A stretch of DNA of 64,000 nucleotides, from assembly GCF_900143625.1 (NCBI RefSeq), contig NZ_FRFF01000009.1, positions 1 to 64,000 on the forward strand, written 5' to 3'. Below are positions 17,219 through 26,646 of this stretch, piece after piece (within the stretch, counting starts at the first letter, position 1; each line of letters starts with the position of its first letter). Source of the DNA: Nocardiopsis sp. JB363. GTDB lineage: Bacteria; Actinomycetota; Actinomycetes; Streptosporangiales; Streptosporangiaceae. The notes beneath the pieces were generated by a model. That model was not told where the DNA came from. It searched no databases and worked only from the letters and a program-made list of their open reading frames with translations. The position numbers and the translations under genes are program-made.

Positions 17219-19864
17219 TCAGCCGGTGTTCTGGAGGCCGGCGGCCACACCGTTGACGGACAGCAGGAGCAGCCGCTCCAGGTGCTGGCCGTCCTGTTCG
17301 GACAGGGAGTCCGCCTCCTCACCGCGCAGCGCCTCCAGGGCCCGCAGCTGTAGGTGGCTGAGCGCGTCCACGTACGGGTTGCGCAGGTCCACGGCGCGGG
17401 ACAGGATCGCGCGGTTCTCCAGTAGACGGCTGTGCCCGGTCACTCGCAGGACGAGGCTTCGGGTCAGGTCGTACTCGTTCAGCACCTTCTCGGTGAGCTC
17501 GGGACGGCCGCCCAGCGCCAGGTACCGCTCGGCGATGGTGCGGTCGGTCTTGGCCAGACTCATCTCCGCGTTGTCCAGCAACGACGCGAACATCGGCCAC
17601 TCCCGGTAGGCGGCCTGGAGGGTGGGCAGGTCGTCGATGGCGGCCAGACCGGTGCCGAGCCCGTACCAACCGGGCAGGTTGACGCGGGTCTGGGTCCAGG
17701 CGAACACCCACGGGATGGCCCGCAGGTCGTCCAGGCCCTTGGCCGCCCCGCGCCGGGAGGGACGCGACCCCAGTCGCAGCTCTCCCAGCTCCTCCAACGG
17801 GCTCACCTGGGAGAACCACACCGCGAACTCCTCGGTGCCGATCAGCTCCAGATAGGCCTCTTGTGCGGCGGAGGCGATGCTGTCGGCGTGGGGACGAAAG
17901 CGCGTGGCGGCGGCGCGTTCGCGTTCCTGCACCTCGTCGGTGGAGGCCATCAGGACGGCGTGGCCGACCTGTTCGATGTGGCGGCGGGCGATGGCGGACT
18001 GCCCGTACCGGGCGAAGATGACCTCGCCCTGTTCGGTGACCTTGAACCGGCCGTCCACCGAACCCGGGGCCTGGGCGAGCAGGGCTCGGCTGGCCGGTCC
18101 GCCGCCACGGCCCAGGGAACCGCCCCGACCGTGGAAGAGGGTCAGGCGTACGTCCTGCTCGCGGGCCCACGTGGCCAGTCGGGCTTGGGTGTCGTACAGG
18201 CGCAGGGTCGCGCTGACCGGTCCGACGTCCTTGGCGGAGTCGCTGTAGCCGAGCATGACCTCCAGACGACGGTCGTTGTCGACCAGCCGCTGCCGTACCT
18301 GGGGCAGGTCGAGCATGCCGGCCAGGACGTCGGGCGAGGCCTCCAGGTCGGCGCCGGTCTCGAACAGCGGGATGACGTCCAGGACCGGCACCCGCTTGGG
18401 CGGCAGGGCGTAGGTCGCCAGCTTGTACACGGCCTCGATGTCCTCGGCCGTACGGGTGAAGCTGACGATGTAGCGACGGCAGGCCTCCACACCGAAGCGC
18501 TCCTGGATCCAGGAGACGGTGCGCAGGGTGGCCAGCACCTCCTCGGTGCGCTCGGACAGCGCGCCGCCCGCCTCCAGTTCGGCGAGCGCGGCCGCGTGCA
18601 CCTCGCTGTGCTGACGGATCTCCAGTTCGGCCAGGTGGAAACCGAAGGTCTCGGCCTGCCACACCACGTGCTGGAGTTCGCCGTAGGCCTGCCGTGCGGC
18701 CCCGGCCGCGACCAGGGAGCCCTGCACCAGACGCAGGTCGGCGAGGAACGCGTCGGCGTCGGGGTAGGCGAGGTCGGCGTCGCGTTCGCGGGTGGCGCGC
18801 AGCCGTGCGGTGGCCAGGAGCAGCAACTGGCGGTGGGGTTCGTTGGGCGAACGCTTCTCGACCTCGGCCATCAGCGACGGGTAGGCGGCCTTGGCCTCGG
18901 CGAGGGTGTCGAGCAGACCCCGGTCGGCGGGGGTGAGGTTGGAGTAGACGGTGAGGGTGCGTCCCACCTGTTCGCAGGCCTTCTCCAGGGCACGGAGAAC
19001 GTGTTCGGACTGGATGGTGATGGCTTCCCGGGTCACCTCGTGGGTGACGAACGGGTTGCCGTCACGGTCGCCGCCGATCCAGCTGCCGTAACGAACGAAA
19101 GGGGTGGCCCGGGGTGCGCGGGTACCGGTGCCCTCGGGGTCGATGGCGGCGTCCAGGGTCCGGTACACCTTCGGGATGGTCGAGAAGATCGTCTCGTCGA
19201 AGGCGGCCAGGGCGGTGCGTACTTCGTCCAGCGGGTCGAGCTTGGTGTAGCGAAGCTGCGAGGTGCGCCAGAGGAGGTCGATCTCCTCCAGCAGACGGCG
19301 GTGGGCCTCGCCCGCCGCGGTGCTGCCTTCGTGGGCACCGTGCCAGGCGTCCAGCTCGGAGCTGACCCGCAGGATGGAGGTGGACACGGCGCGGCGTCGC
19401 GCCTCGGTGGGGTGGGCGGTGAGGACCGGGTGGAACTCCATGCCCGCGACCAGCTCGGCGAGCCGTTCCTCGCCGCCGTCGCCCTCACGGATGGCACGCA
19501 CCGCGGCGGCCAGGGACTCGTGGGGCGGGTTCGCGGCGTCGTCGCGCTCGCGCAGGGCGCGCATGCGTTGGTGTTCCTCGGCCAGGTTGGCGAGGTGGAA
19601 GTAGACCGTGAACGCGCGGGCGACCTGCTTGGCGCGTTCCAGCGGCCAGGCGCCGACGATCGCGGTGATCTCCTCGGTGGTGACGGAGCCATCGCGGGCC
19701 CCGATCACGGCGTGGCGGAGTTTCTCGACATCGGCGAGCAGTTCCTCACCGCCGCTTTCGGCGAGGACCGTTCCGAGCATCTCGCCGAGCAATTTGACGT
19801 CATTCCTGAGCTGCTCGGGTACTTCCTGCCGGGCACTGTCACGTTCTGCGCTAACCGCTGTCAT
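17219..19864 (-). CDS. ppc: Phosphoenolpyruvate carboxylase
   Basis: An 881-residue cytosolic enzyme that adds bicarbonate to PEP to give oxaloacetate, replenishing the TCA cycle. Catalytic signatures are all there: VLTAHPTEARRR (catalytic His), YGSWIGGDRDGNPFVT, LMLGYSDSAKD-like VMLGYSDSAKDVG, and FHGRGGSLGRGGGP. The chain ends QNTG, the family's conserved C terminus. ATG 19864 gives MTAVSAER; further upstream in-frame starts would add a non-conserved extension. It is divergent from the acyl-CoA carboxylase genes. Confidence 0.96.
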   Translation of the reverse strand: MTAVSAERDSARQEVPEQLRNDVKLLGEMLGTVLAESGGEELLADVEKLRHAVIGARDGSVTTEEITAIVGAWPLERAKQVARAFTVYFHLANLAEEHQRMRALRERDDAANPPHESLAAAVRAIREGDGGEERLAELVAGMEFHPVLTAHPTEARRRAVSTSILRVSSELDAWHGAHEGSTAAGEAHRRLLEEIDLLWRTSQLRYTKLDPLDEVRTALAAFDETIFSTIPKVYRTLDAAIDPEGTGTRAPRATPFVRYGSWIGGDRDGNPFVTHEVTREAITIQSEHVLRALEKACEQVGRTLTVYSNLTPADRGLLDTLAEAKAAYPSLMAEVEKRSPNEPHRQLLLLATARLRATRERDADLAYPDADAFLADLRLVQGSLVAAGAARQAYGELQHVVWQAETFGFHLAELEIRQHSEVHAAALAELEAGGALSERTEEVLATLRTVSWIQERFGVEACRRYIVSFTRTAEDIEAVYKLATYALPPKRVPVLDVIPLFETGADLEASPDVLAGMLDLPQVRQRLVDNDRRLEVMLGYSDSAKDVGPVSATLRLYDTQARLATWAREQDVRLTLFHGRGGSLGRGGGPASRALLAQAPGSVDGRFKVTEQGEVIFARYGQSAIARRHIEQVGHAVLMASTDEVQERERAAATRFRPHADSIASAAQEAYLELIGTEEFAVWFSQVSPLEELGELRLGSRPSRRGAAKGLDDLRAIPWVFAWTQTRVNLPGWYGLGTGLAAIDDLPTLQAAYREWPMFASLLDNAEMSLAKTDRTIAERYLALGGRPELTEKVLNEYDLTRSLVLRVTGHSRLLENRAILSRAVDLRNPYVDALSHLQLRALEALRGEEADSLSEQDGQHLERLLLLSVNGVAAGLQNTG

Positions 19865-20124
19865 GAGGCCGACGATACCGAGATCGCCGCTGCACACGTG
19901 TGCTCGGGGGTGTGTTCTCCCGCGCTTTGCCATCGCGTTAACAATTGTGTCGCAGGCGGGCCAATTCACAGCGACTCACGCATTTTCCGGTGCGTCGGCC
20001 GCCTTTCCCACCCCTCCCGGACCGGGGATGCCCGCCCCACGGCAGGATTCCCCGGAATCACCCGAAACCGCCCGAACCGACACGTAAGCGAGGGTCACCT
20101 TCGGGCCCACGAGACCCTCGGAGC

Positions 20125-20130
20125 TACCCT
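20125..20130 (+). promoter_or_regulatory. -10 box of leaderless acyl-CoA carboxylase transcript
   Basis: TACCCT ends 8 bases before the ATG at 20139. No ribosome binding site is visible, which agrees with leaderless translation. The rest of the 270-base gap to ppc is non-coding. Confidence 0.45.
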
Positions 20131-20138
20131 GAACAGTT

Positions 20139-21749
20139 ATGGCCACCGAAGCCCCTGAACCGCTCTCCGCATCCGAGATCGACATACACACGACCGCGGG
20201 CAAGCTTGCCGACCTGCAACGACGCAGGTACGAAGCCGTGCACGCCGGGTCCAAGCGCGCTGTGGAAAAGCAGCACGCGAAGGGCATGATGACCGCGCGC
20301 GAGAGGATCGACGCACTGCTCGATCCCGGCTCGTTCGTGGAGTTCGACGCCCTGGCCCGCCACCGCTCGACCAGCTTCGGACTGGACGCCAACCGCCCCT
20401 ACGGCGACGGCGTCGTGACCGGGCACGGAACCGTCGACGGGCGCCCCATCGCGGTGTTCAGCCAGGACGTCACCGTCTTCGGCGGATCACTGGGCGAAGT
20501 CTACGGTGAGAAGATCTGTAAGGCCCTCGATCACGCCCTCACCAACGGGTGCCCCGTGGTGGGCATCAACGAGGGCGGCGGCGCCCGTATCCAGGAGGGT
20601 GTGGTCGCGCTCGGTCTGTACGCCGAGATCTTCAAGCGCAACACCCACGCCTCCGGTGTGATCCCACAGATCTCCCTGATCATGGGCGCCACCGCCGGCG
20701 GGCACGTGTACTCACCGGCCCTGACGGACTTCGTGGTGATGGTCGACGAGACCTCCCAGATGTTCATCACGGGTCCCGACGTGATCAAGACCGTCACCGG
20801 CGAGGACGTGTCCATGGAGGAGCTGGGCGGCGCGGCCACCCACTCCGGCAAGTCGGGTGTGGCCCACTACATGGGCGCCGACGAGCAGGACGCCATCGAC
20901 TACGTCAAGACGCTCCTGTCGCACCTGCCGGACAACAACCTCGAAGACCCGCCGACGTTGCCCCCCGAGGAGGACCTCGGCGACGAGGTCACCGACGGCG
21001 ACCTGGCTCTGGACACCTTCATCCCGGACTCGGCCAACCAGCCCTACGAGATCAAGCGGGTCATCGAGGCCGTCCTGGACGACGGTGACTTCGTCGAGGT
21101 GCACGAGCGCTTCGCGACCAACATCGTGGTGGGCTATGGCCGGGTGGACGGGCGGTCCGTCGGCATCGTCGCCAACCAGCCGATGAGCTTCGCGGGTTGC
21201 CTGAACATCGACGCCTCCGAGAAGGCCGCCCGGTTCGTGCGCACCTGCGACGCCTTCAACATCCCGGTGCTGACCTTCGTGGACGTGCCCGGCTTCCTGC
21301 CCGGCGCCGACCAGGAATGGGACGGCATCATCCGTCGCGGTGCCAAGCTCCTGTACGCGTACGCCGAGGCCACGGTCCCGCTGATCACCGTGATCACCCG
21401 CAAGGCCTTCGGTGGCGCCTACGACGTGATGGGCTCCAAGCACCTGGGCGCGGACATCAACCTGGCCTGGCCCACCGCGCAGATCGCCGTCATGGGCGCC
21501 CAGGGCGCGGTGAACATCCTGCACCGACGCACCCTGGCCGCGGCCGAGGACGTCGAGGCCGAGCGGACCCGTCTGGTCGGTGAGTACGAGGACACCCTGC
21601 TGAACCCGTACGTGGCGGCCGAGCGCGGCTACGTCGACGGGGTCATCATGCCCTCCGAGACACGAACCCAGATCGCCAAGGCGCTCAAGGCGCTGCGCAA
21701 CAAGCGCAAGCAGCTCCCGCCCAAGAAGCACGGGAACATTCCGCTGTGA
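20139..21749 (+). CDS. Acyl-CoA (propionyl/acetyl) carboxylase beta subunit
   Basis: A 536-residue carboxyltransferase subunit that moves CO2 from carboxybiotin to acetyl- or propionyl-CoA. The N domain includes the acyl-CoA site ([34 protein letters not shown]), the C domain the biotin-CoA site ([14 protein letters not shown] [33 protein letters not shown]). Asp in [20 protein letters not shown] position suggests the PccB/AccB group, but acetyl versus propionyl preference cannot be settled by reading. It ends in GTGA overlap with the epsilon gene. Confidence 0.94.
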   Translation: MATEAPEPLSASEIDIHTTAGKLADLQRRRYEAVHAGSKRAVEKQHAKGMMTARERIDALLDPGSFVEFDALARHRSTSFGLDANRPYGDGVVTGHGTVDGRPIAVFSQDVTVFGGSLGEVYGEKICKALDHALTNGCPVVGINEGGGARIQEGVVALGLYAEIFKRNTHASGVIPQISLIMGATAGGHVYSPALTDFVVMVDETSQMFITGPDVIKTVTGEDVSMEELGGAATHSGKSGVAHYMGADEQDAIDYVKTLLSHLPDNNLEDPPTLPPEEDLGDEVTDGDLALDTFIPDSANQPYEIKRVIEAVLDDGDFVEVHERFATNIVVGYGRVDGRSVGIVANQPMSFAGCLNIDASEKAARFVRTCDAFNIPVLTFVDVPGFLPGADQEWDGIIRRGAKLLYAYAEATVPLITVITRKAFGGAYDVMGSKHLGADINLAWPTAQIAVMGAQGAVNILHRRTLAAAEDVEAERTRLVGEYEDTLLNPYVAAERGYVDGVIMPSETRTQIAKALKALRNKRKQLPPKKHGNIPL

Positions 21750-21985
21750 GCGCGCCGCAGTCGTCATCGGACCGGTCACCGCACCTGGTCGTGGTGCGCG
21801 GCGAACCCTCTCCCGAGGAGTTGGCCGCGCTCACCGCCGTGCTCACCGCCCGCGCGGCGGCCGCCCGTGCCGCGGCGGAGAAGACCGAGCCCGCGCGGGC
21901 CACGTCCGGGTGGCGCGACCGTTCACGCGGTATGCGCACTCCCCCGCGTCCAGGACCCGGGGCCTGGCGCATGAGCACGAGGTGA
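21746..21985 (+). CDS. Acyl-CoA carboxylase epsilon subunit
   Basis: A 79-residue basic protein whose GTG start overlaps the beta-subunit stop. The first half [20 protein letters not shown] and the tail W-R-x-x-x-R-x-M-R-x-P-x-x-x-G-P-G-A-W are typical of AccE/PccE, a small actinobacterial subunit that strengthens the alpha-beta complex. It has no catalytic residues. Confidence 0.88.
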   Translation: MSAPQSSSDRSPHLVVVRGEPSPEELAALTAVLTARAAAARAAAEKTEPARATSGWRDRSRGMRTPPRPGPGAWRMSTR

Positions 21986-22073
21986 CCCCTGACGTGCTCT
22001 TTCGTTCCTTAGACTCTTCGTTGAGCGGTCGGCGCGTGATCCGCTCCGCGCCCCAGCTGGAGGTTTTCCCACC

Positions 22074-23831
22074 GTGCGTAAAGTTCTGATCGCCAACCGC
22101 GGCGAGATCGCCGTACGTATCGCCCGTGCCTGCCGTGACGCCGGTATCGAGAGCGTGGCCGTCTACGCCGAACCCGACTTGGACGCCCTGCACGTCAAGA
22201 TCGCCGACCAGGCCCATGCGTTGGGCGGGTCCACCCCGGCCGACTCCTACCTGGACGTCGACAAGCTCCTGGCCATCGCCGCCGCCTCCGGCGCCGACGC
22301 CGTGCACCCCGGATACGGGTTCCTGGCCGAGAACGCCGACTTCGCCCAGGCCGTCATCGACGCGGGCCTGACCTGGATCGGTCCGCCCCCCGCGGCGATC
22401 ACCGCACTGGGCGACAAGGTCCAGGCCCGCCACATCGCGCAGAAGGTCGGCGCCCCGCTGGTGGCCGGCACCCCCGACCCGGTCACCTCGGCCGAGGAAG
22501 TGGTGACCTTCGCCGAGCAGCATGGGCTGCCCATCGCGATCAAGGCCGCCTTCGGCGGTGGCGGTCGCGGACTGAAGGTGGCCTACACCCTGGAGGAGGT
22601 CCCCGACGCCTACGAGTCCGCCGTGCGCGAGGCGGTGACCGCCTTCGGGCGCGGTGAGTGCTTCGTGGAGCGCTACCTGGACAAGCCCCGACACGTGGAA
22701 ACCCAGTGCCTGGCCGACTCCCACGGCAACGTCGTGGTGGTGTCCACCCGCGACTGCTCGCTCCAGCGCCGCCACCAGAAACTGGTGGAGGAGGCCCCGG
22801 CCCCGTTCCTGACCGATGACCAGGTCCAGCGCCTGTACGCCTCCTCCAAGGCCATCCTGGCCGAGGCCGGTTATGTGGGCGCGGGCACCTGTGAGTTCCT
22901 GGTCGGTGTCGATGGCACCATCTCCTTCCTGGAGGTCAACACCCGCCTTCAGGTCGAGCACCCCGTCACCGAAGAGGTGAGCGGTATCGACCTGGTACGG
23001 GAGATGTTCCGCATCGCCGACGGCGAAGAACTGGGCTACGACGACCCGGCCCTGCGTGGACACTCCTTCGAGTTCCGGATCAACGCCGAGGACGCCGGCC
23101 GGGGCTTCATGCCGGCGCCGGGCACCATCACCGAGCTGACGTTGCCCACCGGTCCGGGTGTGCGGGTGGACACCGGTTGCGAGGCCGGATTCACCGTCCC
23201 CCAGGCCTTCGACTCGATGGTCGCCAAGCTGATCGTGACGGGGCGCACCCGCGCCGAGGCCCTGCAACGCTCCCGGCGGGCGTTGGCCGAGTTCACGGTG
23301 GGCGGGATGCCCACGGTGATCCCCTTCCATCAGGCCGTGGTGACCGATGAGGCGTTCGCGCCCACCGACCCGACCCAGGAGTTCGGGGTCTACACCCGCT
23401 GGATCGAGACCGAGTTCGAGAACACGATCGCCCCGTGGGACGGCCAGGCAGGCGACTCCGAGGCGGCCGAGCGCGAAACCGTGACCGTGGAGGTCGGCGG
23501 TAAGCGCATCGACGTGGTCCTGCCCGCGTCCCTGGGCGTGGCGGCGGCCCCGGCCACCGGTGGCCGGAAGAAGCGTGCCTCCCGCAAGAGCGGCGGCGCC
23601 GCGGCGGTCGGTGGTGACGCGCTGGTCTCACCGATGCAGGGCACCGTGGTCAAGGTCGTGGCCGAAGAGGGTGCGCAGGTGGCCGAGGGCGACACGGTGG
23701 TCGTGATCGAGGCGATGAAGATGGAGCAGCCGCTGAGCGCGCACAAGTCCGGCGCGGTGACCGGGTTGAAGGTCGCCCCGGGAGAGACCGTGGGCAACGG
23801 CGCCATCATCTGCGACATCAAGGACGCCTGA
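22074..23831 (+). CDS. Acyl-CoA carboxylase alpha subunit (biotin carboxylase + BCCP)
   Basis: A 585-residue fused protein. Residues 1-450 form biotin carboxylase ([19 protein letters not shown], the ATP-grasp glycine loop [28 protein letters not shown] with catalytic residues). An Ala/Lys-rich linker follows, and residues 510-585 are the biotin carrier with [10 protein letters not shown], whose Lys is biotinylated by BirA (15573-16415). GTG start with CTGGAGG upstream. It is the third gene of the beta-epsilon-alpha operon, 88 bases after epsilon. Confidence 0.95.
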   Translation: MRKVLIANRGEIAVRIARACRDAGIESVAVYAEPDLDALHVKIADQAHALGGSTPADSYLDVDKLLAIAAASGADAVHPGYGFLAENADFAQAVIDAGLTWIGPPPAAITALGDKVQARHIAQKVGAPLVAGTPDPVTSAEEVVTFAEQHGLPIAIKAAFGGGGRGLKVAYTLEEVPDAYESAVREAVTAFGRGECFVERYLDKPRHVETQCLADSHGNVVVVSTRDCSLQRRHQKLVEEAPAPFLTDDQVQRLYASSKAILAEAGYVGAGTCEFLVGVDGTISFLEVNTRLQVEHPVTEEVSGIDLVREMFRIADGEELGYDDPALRGHSFEFRINAEDAGRGFMPAPGTITELTLPTGPGVRVDTGCEAGFTVPQAFDSMVAKLIVTGRTRAEALQRSRRALAEFTVGGMPTVIPFHQAVVTDEAFAPTDPTQEFGVYTRWIETEFENTIAPWDGQAGDSEAAERETVTVEVGGKRIDVVLPASLGVAAAPATGGRKKRASRKSGGAAAVGGDALVSPMQGTVVKVVAEEGAQVAEGDTVVVIEAMKMEQPLSAHKSGAVTGLKVAPGETVGNGAIICDIKDA

Positions 23832-23913
23832 GCATTCGTTCGTTCGAGGGGCATCGTCGGCGGGTCCGGCGTTGCCCCTTCGCCGTCCGGGGCCCTCTCT
23901 CCTTGAGGTGAGC

Positions 23914-24525
23914 TCAGTAGTACCGGCGGATCCGGGTCAGGTCGATGTCCAGCGCACAGGGCGCGGTCACCCCGAGGCGCCCTCGATGGCTGCGAAGGTT
24001 CGCGTACACCTTGTTGAGCGGGTCGAGTTCGTAGGTGTGGACGACCGGCTCCCCCTCGCTCTCCTCTTCGACCAGCCAGAAGTGGGGAATCCCCGCCTCG
24101 GCGTAGATCTGCGGTTTGCGCTCGATGTCCCGTACCTCGGATTCGGGTGAGACCACCTCGACCACGAGTTCGACCACGTGTGGCTCGACCCAGGTGTTGT
24201 GGAGGGCCTTGCGTTCCTCGGCCCGAACGAGCATGAGATCGGGTTCCGGACGTTGCCGCTCCCCGATTCTGACCGTCATCTCCCGGTAGGTACGAAGTTC
24301 TTGGGGGATCTGCGCGTCGAGTCGCTGTTCGAGGAGCTTGAGCACGAACATGTGGAAGCGCTGCTGAGGGCTCACCAGGACCAGACTTCCGTCGATGAGT
24401 TCGGTATGCGGCGGAAGATCCGGGATGCGGTCGAGATCCTCGGCCGTGAAACCTCCCTGCGGGGGCAGGGGGATCGATACCCGAGTGCCGAAGACCACGG
24501 GGTCGTCCGTGACGGGAACGGACAT
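23914..24525 (-). CDS. Uma2 family (DUF820) restriction-endonuclease-fold protein
   Basis: A 203-residue Uma2 protein from ATG 24525, preceded by GGAG. Markers are HTELIDGSLVLVSPQQRFH, the metal-site Asp in RPEPDLMLVRAEER, VVELVVEVVSPESEVRDIERKPQIYAEAG (E-x-x-S...D-x-x-x-K) and HFWLVEEES. The frame stays open upstream for another 73 codons, but that part is not conserved. The end converges with the acyl-CoA carboxylase operon. Confidence 0.86.
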   Translation of the reverse strand: MSVPVTDDPVVFGTRVSIPLPPQGGFTAEDLDRIPDLPPHTELIDGSLVLVSPQQRFHMFVLKLLEQRLDAQIPQELRTYREMTVRIGERQRPEPDLMLVRAEERKALHNTWVEPHVVELVVEVVSPESEVRDIERKPQIYAEAGIPHFWLVEEESEGEPVVHTYELDPLNKVYANLRSHRGRLGVTAPCALDIDLTRIRRYY

Positions 24526-24801
24526 GTCGTCTCCGTTCGTCGGATCGTTCTCGTCGCCCACAGTAGCCAACCGCCTCGCCTCGTAACGGTGCTTTCGACG
24601 AATCCTCTCATCACCCCGGTCCGGGCTCGTGGAGCGTTCTCCCTCAGGCGGGTAGGGACGCTCGGACGGGGGCGCGGGGTGATCCTCGTCGCCCTTGAAA
24701 GTGGGAAGACCCAGCGCAGTAAGGCTTCTGGTCAGGGGTGACACAGAAAACGTCCGGGGGAGTATGGAAAAGGTAAGGGAACCGGACTATTGTTCCTGAT
24801 C

Positions 24802-24876
24802 GTGACGAACATCTGGGGACTGACACGAAGGTGGCACATCGACCTGTGCCGCTTCGCCAGCCACGCGTGTAGCTAG
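24802..24876 (+). CDS. Putative regulatory leader peptide (HIDLCR type)
   Basis: A 24-codon ORF, GTG to TAG, encoding MTNIW then GLTRRWHIDLCRFASHACS. The R-R-x-H-I-D-L-C-R-x-x-S-x-x-C pattern is that of the actinobacterial 'putative leader peptide' family, seen in front of sulfur, cysteine and transport genes. A -10-like TATTGT (24788-24793) ends 8 bases before the GTG, so the mRNA may be leaderless. Two Cys codons lie in the second half, and hairpins follow. It is 151 bases before the symporter start. Control by translation of this ORF is inference. Confidence 0.7.
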   Translation: MTNIWGLTRRWHIDLCRFASHACS

Positions 24877-24882
24877 GTCCAC

Positions 24883-24941
24883 GCGCGCCCGTCCGGGCTG
24901 CGCGCCGCCACGCCTTCCCTTGTCGTCACCTCTCCGGTGAC
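24883..24941 (+). promoter_or_regulatory. Attenuator-like hairpins after leader peptide
   Basis: Two stems follow the leader stop. GCGCG/CGCGC (24883-24887 with 24901-24905) encloses CCC/GGG around GTCC. GTCACC/GGTGAC (24925-24930 with 24936-24941) forms the second. Neither has a T run, so Rho-dependent or translational control is as likely as intrinsic termination. Confidence 0.4.
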
Positions 24942-25027
24942 ACCCACCCGTTTCCCCTAGCCGGAGTTCTCGTACGCCCACCACTGTGGCGTGCCCTCGC
25001 TCCGGTATCTCGCTTGGAGCCACTTCC

Positions 25028-26482
25028 GTGTCCACTCAGACCGCACAGGTCAAGCCGAAGCGACGTTTTCCGCTTCCGTCCTTCGGAATCCAGGTCCTCC
25101 TCGGACTCGTCCTCGGCCTCGCCCTCGGTGTGGTCGCCATCCAGATCGGCCCGGTGGGGGACGGTGAGCCGAACTGGCTCGCCACGACCCTGGAGACCAT
25201 CGGCAGCACCTTCGTCACCCTGCTGCGCACGATCGTTCCGCCGCTGATCGTCCTCGCCGTCATCTCCTCCATCGCCAACCTGCGCAACGTCACCAACGCC
25301 GCGCGTCTGGCCTGGAAGACACTGCTGTGGTTCGCGGTCACCGCGCTGGTCTCGGTGGCCATCGCCATCACCCTGGGTCTGACGATCCGTCCCGGCCTCA
25401 ACAGCGCGGTGGACGGCGGAAACGTCGCCGAACCCTCCAGCCAGGGTTCCTGGATCGCGTTCATCGAGAGCCTGGTCCCGGCCAACTTCCTGGGTCTGGC
25501 CGCCGACACCAACCCCGACGACCTGAGCACCTCCCTCAGCTTCAACGCCCTACAGCTGATCGTCATCGCGGTCGTGCTGGGCATCGCCGCCATCAAGGTC
25601 GGCAAGCCGGCCGAGCCCTTCATCAAGTTCACCGAGTCGACCCTTCAGGTCGTGCTCAAGGCGCTGTGGTGGGTCATCCGCCTGGCCCCGATCGGCACCG
25701 TGGGTCTGCTGGGCAACGCCGTCTACAGCTACGGCTGGACCACCATCGGCGCGCTCGGCAAGTACACGATCACCATCTACATCGGCCTGGCACTGGTGTT
25801 GTTCGCCGTCTACCCGGTCGTCGCCCTCATCAACGGGCTGTCCCCCGCCAAGTACTTCTCCGGTGTGTGGCCCGCGGTCCAGCTGGGCTTCGTGTCCCGC
25901 TCCTCGATGGGCACCATGCCGGTCACCCAGCGGGTCACCGAGCAGAACCTGGGTGTGCCCCGCTACTACTCGGCGTTCGCGGTGCCGTTCGGCGCGACCA
26001 CCAAGATGGACGGCTGCGCCGCGATCTACCCGGCGATCTCGGCGATCTTCGTCGCCCAGTTCTTCGGGATCGACCTGGCGATCACCGACTACCTGCTGAT
26101 CGCGTTCGTCTCGGTCATCGGTTCGGCCGCGACCGCGGGCACCACCGGCGCCACGGTCATGCTCACCCTGACCCTGTCCACGGTGGGCCTGCCCCTGGAG
26201 GGCGTGGGTCTGCTGCTGGCCGTCGACCCGATCCTGGACATGGGCCGCACCGCGGTGAACGTCGCCGGCCAGGCCCTGATCCCGGCCGTCGTCGCCAAGC
26301 GCGAGGGGCTCCTCGACCTGGTCCGCTACAACGCCCGCCGGGGATCCACCGGTTTCGTCCCGCTGGACGAGCCCGGCACCCTGTCCGCCGAGGAGCAGTC
26401 CGCCGAGGCCGCCACCGACGAGGCGGAGGAGCGCGACCCGGAAGCGGAACGCACCACCGCCGGCTCGGGCGCCAAGGGCTGA
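25028..26482 (+). CDS. DAACS-family dicarboxylate/amino acid:cation symporter
   Basis: A 484-residue membrane transporter of the glutamate/aspartate/dicarboxylate family with eight helices and two re-entrant loops. HP1 carries SRSSMGTMPVTQR. Helix 7 reads GATTKMDGCAAIYPA where the family usually has NMDG, so the Asn of the cation site is Lys. Helix 8 DMGRTAVNVAGQ keeps the Asp and Arg that hold the amino group and side-chain carboxylate. The C-terminal 50 residues are acidic. The start GTG 25028 is supported by GGAG. The leader peptide upstream hints at sulfur or amino-acid control, so cystine or another amino acid is as possible as a C4 acid. Confidence 0.88.
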   Translation: MSTQTAQVKPKRRFPLPSFGIQVLLGLVLGLALGVVAIQIGPVGDGEPNWLATTLETIGSTFVTLLRTIVPPLIVLAVISSIANLRNVTNAARLAWKTLLWFAVTALVSVAIAITLGLTIRPGLNSAVDGGNVAEPSSQGSWIAFIESLVPANFLGLAADTNPDDLSTSLSFNALQLIVIAVVLGIAAIKVGKPAEPFIKFTESTLQVVLKALWWVIRLAPIGTVGLLGNAVYSYGWTTIGALGKYTITIYIGLALVLFAVYPVVALINGLSPAKYFSGVWPAVQLGFVSRSSMGTMPVTQRVTEQNLGVPRYYSAFAVPFGATTKMDGCAAIYPAISAIFVAQFFGIDLAITDYLLIAFVSVIGSAATAGTTGATVMLTLTLSTVGLPLEGVGLLLAVDPILDMGRTAVNVAGQALIPAVVAKREGLLDLVRYNARRGSTGFVPLDEPGTLSAEEQSAEAATDEAEERDPEAERTTAGSGAKG

Positions 26483-26500
26483 CCCGACCATCTCGGGACC

Positions 26501-26539
26501 AGGGCCCGTCGGGGGGAATCCACTCCCCCGACGGGCCCT
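26501..26539 (+). terminator. Terminator of symporter gene
   Basis: A 15-bp perfect stem, 26501-26515 with 26525-26539, 9-base loop, followed by TTTCCC. Confidence 0.8.
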
Positions 26540-26646
26540 TTCCCTGTGGTCGGAGAGTCGTGCCACAAGTCCCGGGCACCGGGCCCGCGTGGGAACTGTG
26601 GGTTCTTCCCGTTCGTCCTCTGAACATGGGAGGCGAGAAAAACGAC

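Noticed and set aside
17432..20158. 908-codon open frame opposite ppc
   Set aside because: Antisense shadow of a complete PEP carboxylase with all catalytic motifs; the translated sequence resembles no protein.
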